Shown in pieces: positions 7,796 to 14,403 of a DNA stretch of 24,651 nucleotides (position 1 is the first letter of the stretch; each line of letters begins with the position of its first letter). A model generated the notes under the pieces. The model was given only the letters and a program-made list of their open reading frames with translations, ran no database searches and was not told the origin of the DNA. Source of the stretch: JAEKLB01 sp050249235 (lineage in GTDB: Bacteria > Actinomycetota > Acidimicrobiia > Acidimicrobiales > CADCSY01); contig JBFWQW010000034.1 of assembly GCA_050249235.1 (NCBI GenBank), positions 1 through 24,651 of the forward strand, given 5' to 3'. A program made the translations under genes and the position numbers.

Positions 7796-8362
7796 TCACC
7801 TCACTCGAGTGGTGCCCGACGGGCGGCCGTCGTGGACGACGACGATCTCGACACCGACGTCGGCGCACCCCATGTCGATCCAGAACCGGTGACCGAGCCC
7901 GTCGCGGATGGCCGTCTCGACCTGCACGAGGTCGGCCCCGTCGTCGACGTGGGCCTCGACCGTCACCGTCCTCGCGGGCCACCGGACGTCGGCCCGGGTG
8001 ACGTGGGGAACCCGCTCGACGGTGCCCCGCACGGCGCTCATGACGGCGCGGCGCCTGATCCGGGTGCGTCCCCGGTCGGTCCGGTGCACGTCGTGGCGGC
8101 GGTGGTCCCCCCGGTCGGAGGAGAGGAGCGCGAGGAGCGTCAGCACGCCGACGAGGACCAGGGCGGCGCCGAGCAGGCTCAGCGCCCAATCGGCCAGGTC
8201 GGGGCCGGCGATGTCGCGGAAGGCGTCGGCGGCGTCGTGGCGCCAGTCGTCCGACACGGCATCGGAGGCGGTGAGGACGAGCAGGAGGCCGGCGGCGAAG
8301 GCGACCGACAGGGTCGAGAGCTGCACGACGCGACGGAGAGCAGTGAGCGGCATGACCGTCAC
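7796..8362 (-). CDS. AmaP-like membrane protein of the Asp23 operon
   Basis: A protein of 188 aa. Two N-terminal membrane helices (VVQLSTLSVAFAAGLLLVLTA and, after about 30 residues, WALSLLGAALVLVGVLTLLALL) are followed by an Arg-rich stretch and a soluble domain with VPHVTRADVRWPARTVTVEA, resembling one Asp23-like beta-alpha unit. This layout fits alkaline-shock membrane anchors (AmaP) and related actinobacterial proteins. By analogy it should anchor the Asp23 protein to the membrane. GTG 8362 overlaps the preceding stop as GTGA and has GGAG 9 nt upstream, so I prefer it to ATG 8353. Sequence similarity to true AmaP is weak by eye; the call leans on layout and context. Confidence 0.65.
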   Translation of the reverse strand: MTVMPLTALRRVVQLSTLSVAFAAGLLLVLTASDAVSDDWRHDAADAFRDIAGPDLADWALSLLGAALVLVGVLTLLALLSSDRGDHRRHDVHRTDRGRTRIRRRAVMSAVRGTVERVPHVTRADVRWPARTVTVEAHVDDGADLVQVETAIRDGLGHRFWIDMGCADVGVEIVVVHDGRPSGTTRVR

Positions 8363-8898
8363 CGGACGCGGCTCCTCGAGCGGCGGAGCGGTCGGGCCAC
8401 CACCCGTCGGACCGAGCAGGGAAGGCCCCGCTCGGCGATGGCGCGTTCCAGGCCGGCTCTCACGGCCCCGACGGTGCCGTCCGGTGACGGGTCGTCCGTC
8501 CAGACGGTCGTGTCGGTTCGGCCTCCGGGTCGGACGGACACGGTCGACCGGGCGCCGCGGGCCGACGTGGTGGCGACCCGCTCGAGGGACCGGGCGAGGC
8601 GGCGACGGTCGACCGTCGTCCTCGGTCGGCGCCGGACGACGAGGAAGGGACGGGAGAGCCGTCGCCCGCCGAGCTCCCACCCGGCGAGGAGGGCGAGGGC
8701 CACCAGGGCGGTCCCCGCGAGGAGCTCGGCGGCATCCCCGTGGGGTCGGGCCAGCCAGTCCGCGACCCGGTCGACGTCGCGCTCGCCGAGAAGCGGCGCG
8801 TCGGCGATCCCATCGGCGAAGAAGTGGGTCCCCACGGCCAGCAGTGCGACCGGCACGACCAGGCCGAGGGACCGCGACGCCACCCGGGAGACCACCAC
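8359..8898 (-). CDS. Two-helix membrane protein of the Asp23 operon (DUF6286-like)
   Basis: About 179 aa. Helices (LGLVVPVALLAVGTHFF and ELLAGTALVALALLAGWEL) flank an acidic loop, followed by a basic C-terminal domain rich in Arg and Val (STVSVRPGGRTDTTVW). This pattern is like the DUF6286 proteins found beside Asp23 genes in actinobacteria; that assignment is from memory and context. It shares its layout with the next gene, so the two may be old duplicates. The start is uncertain: GTG 8898 follows GAGG with a 5-nt spacer, while GTG 8904 and 8895 are alternatives. It begins about 35 bases after the Asp23 stop and ends in a 4-base overlap (GTGA) with the next gene. Confidence 0.65.
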   Translation of the reverse strand: MVVSRVASRSLGLVVPVALLAVGTHFFADGIADAPLLGERDVDRVADWLARPHGDAAELLAGTALVALALLAGWELGGRRLSRPFLVVRRRPRTTVDRRRLARSLERVATTSARGARSTVSVRPGGRTDTTVWTDDPSPDGTVGAVRAGLERAIAERGLPCSVRRVVARPLRRSRSRVR

Positions 8899-8933
8899 GA
8901 TCACCTCGCCATGCCCGAGCGGGTCCGACGCGC

Positions 8934-9419
8934 TCAGGCGACCCGGCCCTGTTCCTTCTCCTCGAAGACGATGTCGTCGATCTCGATGTTGACCTCGACG
9001 ACGTCGAGACCGCTGGTGTGCTCGATGGCGTCGATCACGGCCGTCCGGATCTGCTGGGCGATGTCGGGGATGGGGCTCCCGAAGCGGACCAGCACCACCA
9101 GGTCGACGGCGGCCTCCTTGCGGCCGACCTCGACGTTCACCCCCTGGGTCAGGGCCTCCTGCCCGGGGCGGACCCGCCCGAGCAGGCGCCGGAACTGCGT
9201 GCCCAGCCCGGCCACGCCGTCGACCTCCCGGCAGGCGTGCCCGGCGACCTTGGCGACGACCTCGTCGGCGATGGTGGTGACACCCCGTTCCGTCTCGAGG
9301 GTCAGGCCGGGGGCCTCGGACCGGGCGCCGGTGGGTGCCGTCCGGCGGGACTCCTCCGAGCCCGAGCTGCCGCCCGGGAAGCCGGTCGGGGTGCTGGTGG
9401 TTGCCTCGGTCTGGGACAT
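8934..9419 (-). CDS. Asp23/Gls24 family envelope stress protein
   Basis: A 161-aa cytoplasmic protein. After a low-complexity head of about 38 residues (Thr, Ser, Gly, Pro-rich), the Asp23 domain runs to about residue 153: RGVTTIADEVVAKVAGHA, GVNVEVGRKEAAVDLVVLV, IPDIAQQIRTAVIDAI, then VVEVNIEIDDIVF. In staphylococci Asp23 is an abundant membrane-associated protein held by AmaP and tied to cell-wall stress. Here it leads the run of membrane partners downstream. ATG 9419 is chosen since GGAAGGA lies 9 nt upstream; an open frame to 9521 adds a non-conserved Arg/Gly/Pro stretch. The family call is firm; the function in this lineage is inferred. Confidence 0.9.
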   Translation of the reverse strand: MSQTEATTSTPTGFPGGSSGSEESRRTAPTGARSEAPGLTLETERGVTTIADEVVAKVAGHACREVDGVAGLGTQFRRLLGRVRPGQEALTQGVNVEVGRKEAAVDLVVLVRFGSPIPDIAQQIRTAVIDAIEHTSGLDVVEVNIEIDDIVFEEKEQGRVA

Positions 9420-9559
9420 GGGTGAGCGTCCTTCCGTGGTTCGCGCGCCCTCCGCAGCCGGGCGCCTCGGACCGCCTCGCCTACCCACATCGGCCGGTGC
9501 CAACCCCGCCGGCCGGCCCACCGGCCGGATCCCCGGTCGCCGTGACGGCAGCCGCCGGC

Positions 9560-9853
9560 TCAGCCCGGGATGCGCAGGACCAGGCCGATCTGGATGACGT
9601 CGGGATCGGGGATGGCGTTGGCCTCGACCAGCGCCGCCACCGTCGTGCCGAAGTGGTTGGCGATCGACCAGAGGGTGTCACCCCGCGCCACCGTGTACGT
9701 CAACGTCCCCGCCGGGGCGGGGACCGTCGTGGTGGTGCTGGTCCCCGAGGTCGAGCCCGTCGTCCCGGTCGTGTCGACACCGACCGGGTCGCCGCCGCAG
9801 GCGGCCATCGCCAGCAGGGCGCCGACGCCGGCGATCGCATCCCTTGCTCTCAT
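9560..9853 (-). CDS. LysM-domain lipoprotein
   Basis: A 97-aa exported protein. It has a signal peptide with lipobox LLAMAAC (Cys19), a Thr/Ser-rich linker (about 25-48), then one LysM domain (51-96: LTYTVARGDTLWSIA, TTVAALVEANAI, IQIGLVLRIPG). LysM binds the N-acetylglucosamine backbone of peptidoglycan, so the protein links membrane and wall. ATG 9853 is preceded by GGAGGGG. It lies between the BON gene (53 bases upstream) and the Asp23 gene (140 bases downstream), on the same strand, so it may belong to the same transcript. Confidence 0.9.
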   Translation of the reverse strand: MRARDAIAGVGALLAMAACGGDPVGVDTTGTTGSTSGTSTTTTVPAPAGTLTYTVARGDTLWSIANHFGTTVAALVEANAIPDPDVIQIGLVLRIPG

Positions 9854-9906
9854 CGGCCCCCCTCCATCTGCGACGGAGCGCTCCCGCCTCTCTTACGGTA
9901 TGGACC

Positions 9907-10194
9907 TCATGCCGCCGAGGGCGTGACCTGCAGCTGGTTGCTGACGTCGACGACGCCCGGCGTGTCCCACGCGTCGTCGCCGGCCGCTCGCTTGGCCACG
10001 CTCGAGGCCACGGCACCACCCAGCACGACGACCGACTGCTTCACGTCCACCTTGATGTCGTGGTCCTTGGTGAACGGGTTCTCGCGAAGTCGATCGACCA
10101 CCATCGACTTGATCCCCCCGTCGGTCGGTGCCGGCGGCACCGAGTCGTACCACGGGTAGTAGTACCGATCGGCCGGATACGTCCAGAAGGCCAT
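9907..10194 (-). CDS. Small BON-domain protein
   Basis: A 95-aa protein with an aromatic head (FWTYPADRYYYPWYD) and a BON domain from about 28 to 92: VVDRLRENPFTKDHDIKVDV, VVVLGGAV, KRAAGDDAWDTPGVVDVSNQL. BON domains are thought to bind membranes or phospholipids and occur in osmotic-shock proteins such as OsmY. There is no signal peptide or membrane helix, so it is likely cytoplasmic or peripheral. ATG 10194 has a strong GGAGGT SD with a short spacer. As first gene of the minus-strand run, it puts a membrane-binding protein together with Asp23-type stress proteins. Confidence 0.85.
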   Translation of the reverse strand: MAFWTYPADRYYYPWYDSVPPAPTDGGIKSMVVDRLRENPFTKDHDIKVDVKQSVVVLGGAVASSVAKRAAGDDAWDTPGVVDVSNQLQVTPSAA

Positions 10195-10239
10195 GGTCAC
10201 CTCCATCGGGCTCGGATCTCGTGGCGAGGCCCGCGCCTA

Positions 10240-10245
10240 CCCCGT
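10240..10245 (-). promoter_or_regulatory. Possible -10 box (TAGGCG) upstream of the BON gene
   Basis: On the minus strand, GGGTAGGCGCGGG lies about 45 bases before the BON start, giving a leader that includes the GGAGGT SD site. The sixth base deviates from TANNNT and no -35 is clear. It is the best candidate I see for an operon promoter in the 10195-10367 gap, but weak. Confidence 0.25.
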
Positions 10246-10367
10246 CCCCGGTGGGGCCATGCCGGCCGAGCGGTCGACGGACGGGAAGGCCAGCGTCGAC
10301 TCCTCGTGCCCGCCGGGGGTTGTGCCGGGCCGTCGGCCTCGGCCGGACGTTCCCGGCTCGGCCCCGC

Positions 10368-11270
10368 TCAGCCCCTCGGGTCGCCGGGCAGGCGGCGGGT
10401 GGTGAAGGCCACCACGGCGTTGTGCAGGTCGGCCGGGTCGACGGTGATCGTCTCGCCTGCCTCCGTGTAGCCGAGCCCGGTCGACTCGACGTGGCGGCGG
10501 GCGGCGTCGAGGTCGGCCACCCGGAACGTCATGGCGTGGGGCAGCTCGCCGTGGTCGGCCAGGTCGCGGGCCAGGTGGGAGTCGGCCGTGGTGGGTCGTG
10601 CGATCTCGACGACCGTGTCGTCGCCCACCAGCGCGAACGCGCTCCGGCGGTCGTCGGTGGTCTCCTCGTGGAAGGTCGGCGCCTGGAGCTGCTCCTCGTA
10701 GAAGCGCTTGGCCCGGTCGAGGTCGGCGACGACGGTGGTGAGGTGCGACATGCCGAGCAGGCCCAGCGGGTGCTCGTCGCGCCAGAAGGCGCCGCTCCAG
10801 TCGGGCGCGGTGTGGGGCGCCCCCGGGGACTCGGGGCTCCACGACTGGAACTCGAGCTGCCCGAAGGTGTCCTTCGGGTGGGTGAAGAACGTGGACGCGG
10901 CCGGCTTGCCCTCCTCGGGCTCGATCGAGCCGTAGGGCGTCACCACCCGGATGCCGGCGGCCACCATGCCCTTGGCCAGGGCGGCGTGGTCGGCGGCGTC
11001 GACGAACCAGGCGAACGAGTGCAGGTGGTCGCCGTGGCGCCCGTGGAACTTCGGGAGGGGCGCGCCGGCGTCGGCCGGGTCCTTGCCGGGCTCCATGATC
11101 TCGAGGACGAAGTCGGGTCCGACGACGGCGAGCGAGGCCCACCGCTTGTCGAAGTCCGACCAGTGCTTGGGGGCGTAGACGTCCGGGGCCAGGAGGGCGT
11201 CGTACTTGGCGGCCGTCGTGTCGAAGTCGTCGACGATGTGCATGAAGTGGAAGAGCTTGCGGATCGGCAT
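10368..11270 (-). CDS. Two-domain VOC (glyoxalase/dioxygenase superfamily) protein
   Basis: 300 aa with two vicinal-oxygen-chelate modules. The first covers about 1-145 (LFHFMHIVDDFDTTAAKYDA, DHLHSFAWFV, FGQLEFQSW), the second about 170-292 (LGMSHLTTVVADLDRAKRFY, LPHAMTFRVADLDAARRHV). Candidate metal ligands in domain one are His11, His82 or His84, and Glu140. The tandem layout is that of extradiol dioxygenases and other VOC enzymes acting on ring compounds, but no specific activity can be named. ATG 11270 has no SD; TACGGT lies 7 nt upstream, so the mRNA may be leaderless. The same-strand EamA permease ends 50 bases upstream; co-transcription is possible. Confidence 0.85.
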   Translation of the reverse strand: MPIRKLFHFMHIVDDFDTTAAKYDALLAPDVYAPKHWSDFDKRWASLAVVGPDFVLEIMEPGKDPADAGAPLPKFHGRHGDHLHSFAWFVDAADHAALAKGMVAAGIRVVTPYGSIEPEEGKPAASTFFTHPKDTFGQLEFQSWSPESPGAPHTAPDWSGAFWRDEHPLGLLGMSHLTTVVADLDRAKRFYEEQLQAPTFHEETTDDRRSAFALVGDDTVVEIARPTTADSHLARDLADHGELPHAMTFRVADLDAARRHVESTGLGYTEAGETITVDPADLHNAVVAFTTRRLPGDPRG

Positions 11271-11277
11271 CCCGGCG

Positions 11278-11283
11278 ACCGTA
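11278..11283 (-). promoter_or_regulatory. Candidate -10 box (TACGGT) of the VOC gene
   Basis: TACGGT fits the actinobacterial TANNNT -10 pattern and ends 7 nt before the ATG on the minus strand, with no SD between. Transcription would begin at or next to the start codon. No -35 box is clear. Confidence 0.35.
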
Positions 11284-11320
11284 GATCGACCCGCCCGGCC
11301 CGTGCCGGCCGACCCTGGGA

Positions 11321-12331
11321 TCAGTCGGTGGGCGGCCGCCCGGCCGGTTCGTCGTCGGGTGCCGGGAGGGGCGGGGCCAGGTCGACCACGTCGACGGGCA
11401 CCAGCGCCCCGTCGTCGGCCGACCGGGAGAGGCGGGTGCCGAGGTAGCTCGAGGCGACGATGAGGGGCGCGCCGATCCAGAAGGCGGGTGGTGGCACGTC
11501 GCCCCAGACGGCGAGACCGAAGACCGCCGCGAAGACGAGGGCGATGTACTCGATGGGGGCCAGCACCGCCACAGGGGCCCGGGAGAAGGCGAGGATCAGC
11601 CCGACGTTGCCGACCAGGCCGAGCCCCGCCAGCCCGATCATCTCGAGCCACGCCCGGCTCGTGGGCGCCTCCCAGACGAACGCCGTGCCCACGCCGGCGA
11701 CCGCGGCTTGGATGAGCATCGTCCAGGCGATCATCGCCTGGGGCGGGTCGTGCCGGGCCAGCGACCTGGTGGTCACCATGGCCAGGGGATAGAGGAACGA
11801 CCCGGCCACGACGAGCAGGGCGGCCGGCTCGACGCCGTCGGGCGTCGGGTGCACGACCACCAGCACGCCGAGGAACCCGAGGCCCAGCACGGCGAGCCGG
11901 CGGGCGCTGAGCTCCTCCTTGAGGATGACGCGCCCGAGGACGGCCATGAAGAAGGGCGCCCCGAAGAAGATGGCGGTGGCGTCGGCGAGGGGAAGGTCGG
12001 CCAGGGCCCGGTAGAAGAGGAGGAAGGCGCTGAGCATGCAGGTCGACCGGAGCAGGTGGGCGAGGACGTGGTCGGTGCGCAGGCACCCGAGCCCCCACCG
12101 CAGGTGCACCACGACGAGCACGATCGCCGAGGCCACGACGGCCCGGACGGCGAGCATCTCGATCACGGGGTAGCGCCCGGCCAGCGACTTTCCGAGCACG
12201 TCCTGGAACGACAGCACCGCCGTCGCCCCGACCATGAGCGCCACCCCCCGGGCCACGTCGTCGGTCGGGATCGCCGGCGGACCGTGCCCGTTCACCTCGC
12301 CACCATGACCGGGTTCCGGTCGATCGGCCAC
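11321..12331 (-). CDS. EamA/DMT-superfamily permease
   Basis: 336 aa with about ten hydrophobic helices in two EamA repeats, from VARGVALMVGATAVLSFQD (about 26-45) to FWIGAPLIVASSYLG. Family marks include LRSTCMLSAFLLFYRALADL with LPLADATAIFF in the first half and LGLVGNVGLILAFSRAPVAVLAPIEY split over the second. Such permeases export or exchange amino acids, nucleotides or other metabolites; this one's substrate is unknown. The start is uncertain: GTG 12331 gives a polar head with no SD, and a GTG at 12295 is possible. A polar C-terminal tail follows the last helix. Neighbours do not fix its role. Confidence 0.88.
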   Translation of the reverse strand: MADRPEPGHGGEVNGHGPPAIPTDDVARGVALMVGATAVLSFQDVLGKSLAGRYPVIEMLAVRAVVASAIVLVVVHLRWGLGCLRTDHVLAHLLRSTCMLSAFLLFYRALADLPLADATAIFFGAPFFMAVLGRVILKEELSARRLAVLGLGFLGVLVVVHPTPDGVEPAALLVVAGSFLYPLAMVTTRSLARHDPPQAMIAWTMLIQAAVAGVGTAFVWEAPTSRAWLEMIGLAGLGLVGNVGLILAFSRAPVAVLAPIEYIALVFAAVFGLAVWGDVPPPAFWIGAPLIVASSYLGTRLSRSADDGALVPVDVVDLAPPLPAPDDEPAGRPPTD

Positions 12332-12379
12332 CGCCGCGTGGGTGGACGTCCAGGAGGCGGGGCCGGACCGGGTCGGGCC

Positions 12380-12442
12380 GGCGGGGCGTCAGGGGGTGCA
12401 GGCGGGGCGTCAGGGGGTGCGGGCTGGGCGTCAGGCGGTGCG
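12380..12442. repeat. Three tandem 21-bp repeats over the response-regulator stop
   Basis: Three 21-base units (12380-12400, 12401-12421, 12422-12442) share GGGCGTCAGG and GGTGC. The first two differ at one base; the third differs at three. The unit nearest the gene holds the TGA of the response regulator. Each other unit has the same TGA in phase, so the tract looks like duplication of the gene's 3' end beyond its stop. Confidence 0.75.
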
Positions 12443-12829
12443 GGCGGCGCCGCAGAGCAGCGCCATGGTGGGCAGCAGGTCGGCCCAGGCCCGGGCCTTG
12501 TCGATGTACTCGTCGGCGCCGTGGCGCAGCACCTCCACCAGGGTGAGCGGGTCGGGCGTCGCCGAGAAGACGATGATCCGGCTGCCCGGGCAGGCGACCC
12601 GGAGGAGGGGCAGGATCTGCGCCCCGCCGTGCTGCGGCAGGTCCAGGTCGAACACGATGGCGTCCGGCTGCAGGGCGGCGGCGAGCTCGATCCCCGTGTC
12701 GGCGTCCTCGGCCACCCCGAGGAGCCGGAAGTCCTCGGTCACCTCGAGCATGGCCTCCAGCAGGGAGCGCACGTCGCCGTCGCCGTCGATCACGATCACG
12801 CCCGGGCGGTCGTTGTCCTCGTCTGCCAT
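12431..12829 (-). CDS. Single-domain response regulator (CheY-like receiver)
   Basis: 132 aa forming just a receiver domain. The acidic pair is in VIVIDGDGD (Asp15, Asp17), the phospho-acceptor is Asp61 in AIVFDLDLP, the switch Ser89 in IIVFSAT and the conserved Lys111 in YIDKA. There is no DNA-binding or enzyme output domain and no kinase gene nearby, so it would act by protein contact or in a phosphorelay with partners elsewhere. ATG 12829 has only a weak SD. A strong SD lies further upstream, in phase with a CTG at 12871 that would add 14 residues; this is listed separately. The GGC-rich 3' end overlaps the 21-bp tandem repeats. Confidence 0.9.
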   Translation of the reverse strand: MADEDNDRPGVIVIDGDGDVRSLLEAMLEVTEDFRLLGVAEDADTGIELAAALQPDAIVFDLDLPQHGGAQILPLLRVACPGSRIIVFSATPDPLTLVEVLRHGADEYIDKARAWADLLPTMALLCGAARTA

Positions 12830-13116
12830 CGCGGCCCGTCCCTTCACGGAGTCCTGGCTCCCTATCGGCAGGTTCGACCTCCTCCTTTCGGTCGCGTCAC
12901 CCCCTTCGTGCGACTGATACGACCGCCGAGGTCGGCGCCGTTGCAGCTTGCGGGACGAGGGCGGCGGGCGGATCGTGAAATGCGTAGCGCCGCCGCCAGG
13001 GACGGACGAAGGTGGCCCGTCCGCACCTTGGTGCAACACGCCGAACACAGGGGTCGGGGCGGTTGCACGAAGCGGATGGCGAGCCGATCTCGAGGGCGAT
13101 GGGCTGAGCGGTCGGC
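12830..13116. other. Gap upstream of the response regulator
   Basis: Besides the SD/CTG site, the stretch shows a possible minus-strand -10 (TATCAG, about 50 bases upstream of the SD) and GC-poorer bases around 12970-12990. No convincing coding sequence, RNA gene or repeat was seen. Confidence 0.3.
12869..12888 (-). promoter_or_regulatory. Strong SD with in-frame CTG upstream of the response regulator
   Basis: AAAGGAGGAGGT (minus strand, 12888-12877) is nearly a perfect complement of the 16S tail. Five bases later is CTG (12871-12869), in frame with ATG 12829 and with no stop between. It may mark a CTG start giving 14 extra residues (LPIGSQDSVKGRAA), or a standby ribosome site. The annotated ATG itself lacks a good SD. 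Confidence 0.35.
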
Positions 13117-13650
13117 TCAGGCCGGAAGGGACCGGTGGACGTCGACCAGCGGCTGGCCGCATCCCCGGCAGCTCGCCTCGCCGATCGGTGTGATCCCGTC
13201 GCAACGGTCGCAGAACGCGAGCCGCCCGTGGTTCGACGTCATCTCCCACAGGGCCGAGAAGTGGGTGTACTGCCAGCGCTGCGAGTAGAGGTCGTGGACG
13301 GCGGCGCGGTGGGTCGGCGTCCGGGCGAAGGCCCGGGCGTCATCGGCGGTGCGCCACAGTGCCAGCAGGGTGATGCTCGGCCCGTCCGGGAAGCTGTAGC
13401 GGCGGATGAAGCCGGGGGCCGCGGCGAGCAGCGCCATGAGTGGCACCGCCGCCGCCCAGAAGCGCTCGGCGCCGACCGGATCGGCGAACGTCGCCTGCAA
13501 CACGAGGATGGCTCCGGCCTCCTCGGGCCCGAGGTGCCCGTCAGGACCCTGCTGGGTGGCGAGGATCGTGGGGGCGATCGAGACGGCCTGGATCGCCAAC
13601 ATGGCGGCGATCGCATCCGGTGGGGGTGGCAGGATCTGCAGCTCGGTCAC
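13117..13650 (-). CDS. Dimeric alpha/beta-barrel (ABM-like) protein with C-terminal zinc ribbon
   Basis: 177 aa. Residues about 45-135 look like a dimeric alpha/beta-barrel of the antibiotic-biosynthesis-monooxygenase type: GAILVLQATFADPVGAERFW, GFIRRYSFPDG, ITLLALWRTADDARAFARTP. Residues 147-164 form a zinc ribbon, FCDRC...CRGCG (Cys147, 150, 161, 164). Such barrels include haem-degrading and quinone or polyketide oxygenases, but many have no known activity. The zinc ribbon is an unusual addition. GTG 13650 is chosen because GGAGG sits 7 nt upstream; the frame to 13683 would enter the palindromic operator. It is divergent from a TetR gene and shares that operator, so it is probably its target. 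Confidence 0.75.
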   Translation of the reverse strand: MTELQILPPPPDAIAAMLAIQAVSIAPTILATQQGPDGHLGPEEAGAILVLQATFADPVGAERFWAAAVPLMALLAAAPGFIRRYSFPDGPSITLLALWRTADDARAFARTPTHRAAVHDLYSQRWQYTHFSALWEMTSNHGRLAFCDRCDGITPIGEASCRGCGQPLVDVHRSLPA

Positions 13651-13682
13651 GACGACACCTCCGGCTCTTCCAGCGCTCGACA

Positions 13683-13709
13683 ATTGATCCGATTTGTAAT
13701 CGGATCAAT
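13683..13709. promoter_or_regulatory. Perfect 27-bp palindromic operator between divergent genes
   Basis: ATTGATCCGATT and AATCGGATCAAT form 12-base arms around TGT, with no mismatch. The site lies between the barrel/zinc-ribbon gene (start 13650) and the TetR gene (start 13729). It contains TGTAAT (13695-13700), a fair plus-strand -10 box. Length and symmetry fit TetR-family operators, so self-repression and control of both genes are likely (inference). It is strikingly AT-rich for this genome. Confidence 0.85.
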
Positions 13710-13728
13710 CATGGCACCCTAGGATCGA

Positions 13729-14403
13729 ATGGCGAACTCGGTCAAGAAGCGCAGCTACTCCTCCCCCGTCCGCCAGGAGCAGGCCGCCCTCACCCGCCGA
13801 CGGATCCTCGACGCGGCCGGCGAGCTGTTCGCGGCACGCGGCTACGCCCGCACCACCGTGAAGGCCGTCGCCGAGCGGGCGAACGTGGCGGTCGACACGG
13901 TTTACGCCGTGTTCGGCACGAAGGCTCGGATCCTCACGGCCCTGATCGACGCCCGACTGGCGCCGGAGCCCGGGGTCGACAACGTGATGGACCGGCCAGA
14001 GGCGCGAGCAGTGCAGGAAGGCGCCGACCCGAGGGCGCAGCTCGACCTGTTCGCGCTCGACATGGCCTCGGTCTCGACGCGGGTCAGGCCCGTGTACGAG
14101 ATCCTGCGAACGGCAGCGGCCGTTGAGCCGGCCATGGCCGCCGTGCACGCCGAGATGGACGGCTACCGCCTGGAGAACATGCGCCGCTTCGTCGACTGGC
14201 TCGGCCGGGACGCCCGCCTCCGGGTGTCGCCGGACCGGGCCGCCGAGATCGTGTGGGCGCTGGCAAGTCCCGATGTGGCCAGAATGCTCTGCGACGCCCG
14301 GGGGTGGACGGAGGCCGACCACGCCGCCTGGCTCCAGGACACACTGGCCCGCACGCTGCTCGACGACGACCCGCCCGCCGGTCGGAGGGCCCGGGCCCGG
14401 TGA
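13729..14403 (+). CDS. TetR-family transcriptional regulator
   Basis: 224 aa. The N-terminal helix-turn-helix is typical (RRRILDAAGELFAARGYART, VKAVAERANVAVDTVYAVFG, with Lys65 after it). The rest is the variable ligand-binding and dimer domain (about 75-210). It should repress genes until a small ligand binds. ATG 13729 has AGGA 4 nt upstream. Its likely operator is the palindrome 20 bases upstream, shared with the divergent barrel/zinc-ribbon gene. The stop overlaps the GTG of the next gene (GTGA), so the lytic-transglycosylase-like gene is probably translated from the same mRNA and under the same control. Confidence 0.93.
   Translation: MANSVKKRSYSSPVRQEQAALTRRRILDAAGELFAARGYARTTVKAVAERANVAVDTVYAVFGTKARILTALIDARLAPEPGVDNVMDRPEARAVQEGADPRAQLDLFALDMASVSTRVRPVYEILRTAAAVEPAMAAVHAEMDGYRLENMRRFVDWLGRDARLRVSPDRAAEIVWALASPDVARMLCDARGWTEADHAAWLQDTLARTLLDDDPPAGRRARAR

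Noticed and set aside
5733..7892. 719-codon plus-strand frame over the substrate-binding protein gene
   Set aside because: It lies opposite a full-length lipoprotein gene with all family motifs and is rich in Asp/Arg/Val from reverse-complemented codons.
7832..9597. Plus-strand frames across the Asp23 operon
   Set aside because: Arg/Ser/Pro-rich translations without domains; the minus-strand genes have SD sites, overlaps and conserved domains.
12380..12442. Short regular repeats as a CRISPR array
   Set aside because: Units are directly tandem with no spacers, and there are no cas genes. The same holds for 17285-17339 and 23371-23411.
13720..13725. TAGGAT before the TetR gene as a leaderless -10 box
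   Set aside because: Only 3 bases separate it from the ATG, too close; AGGA within it serves better as an SD, with the -10 inside the palindrome.
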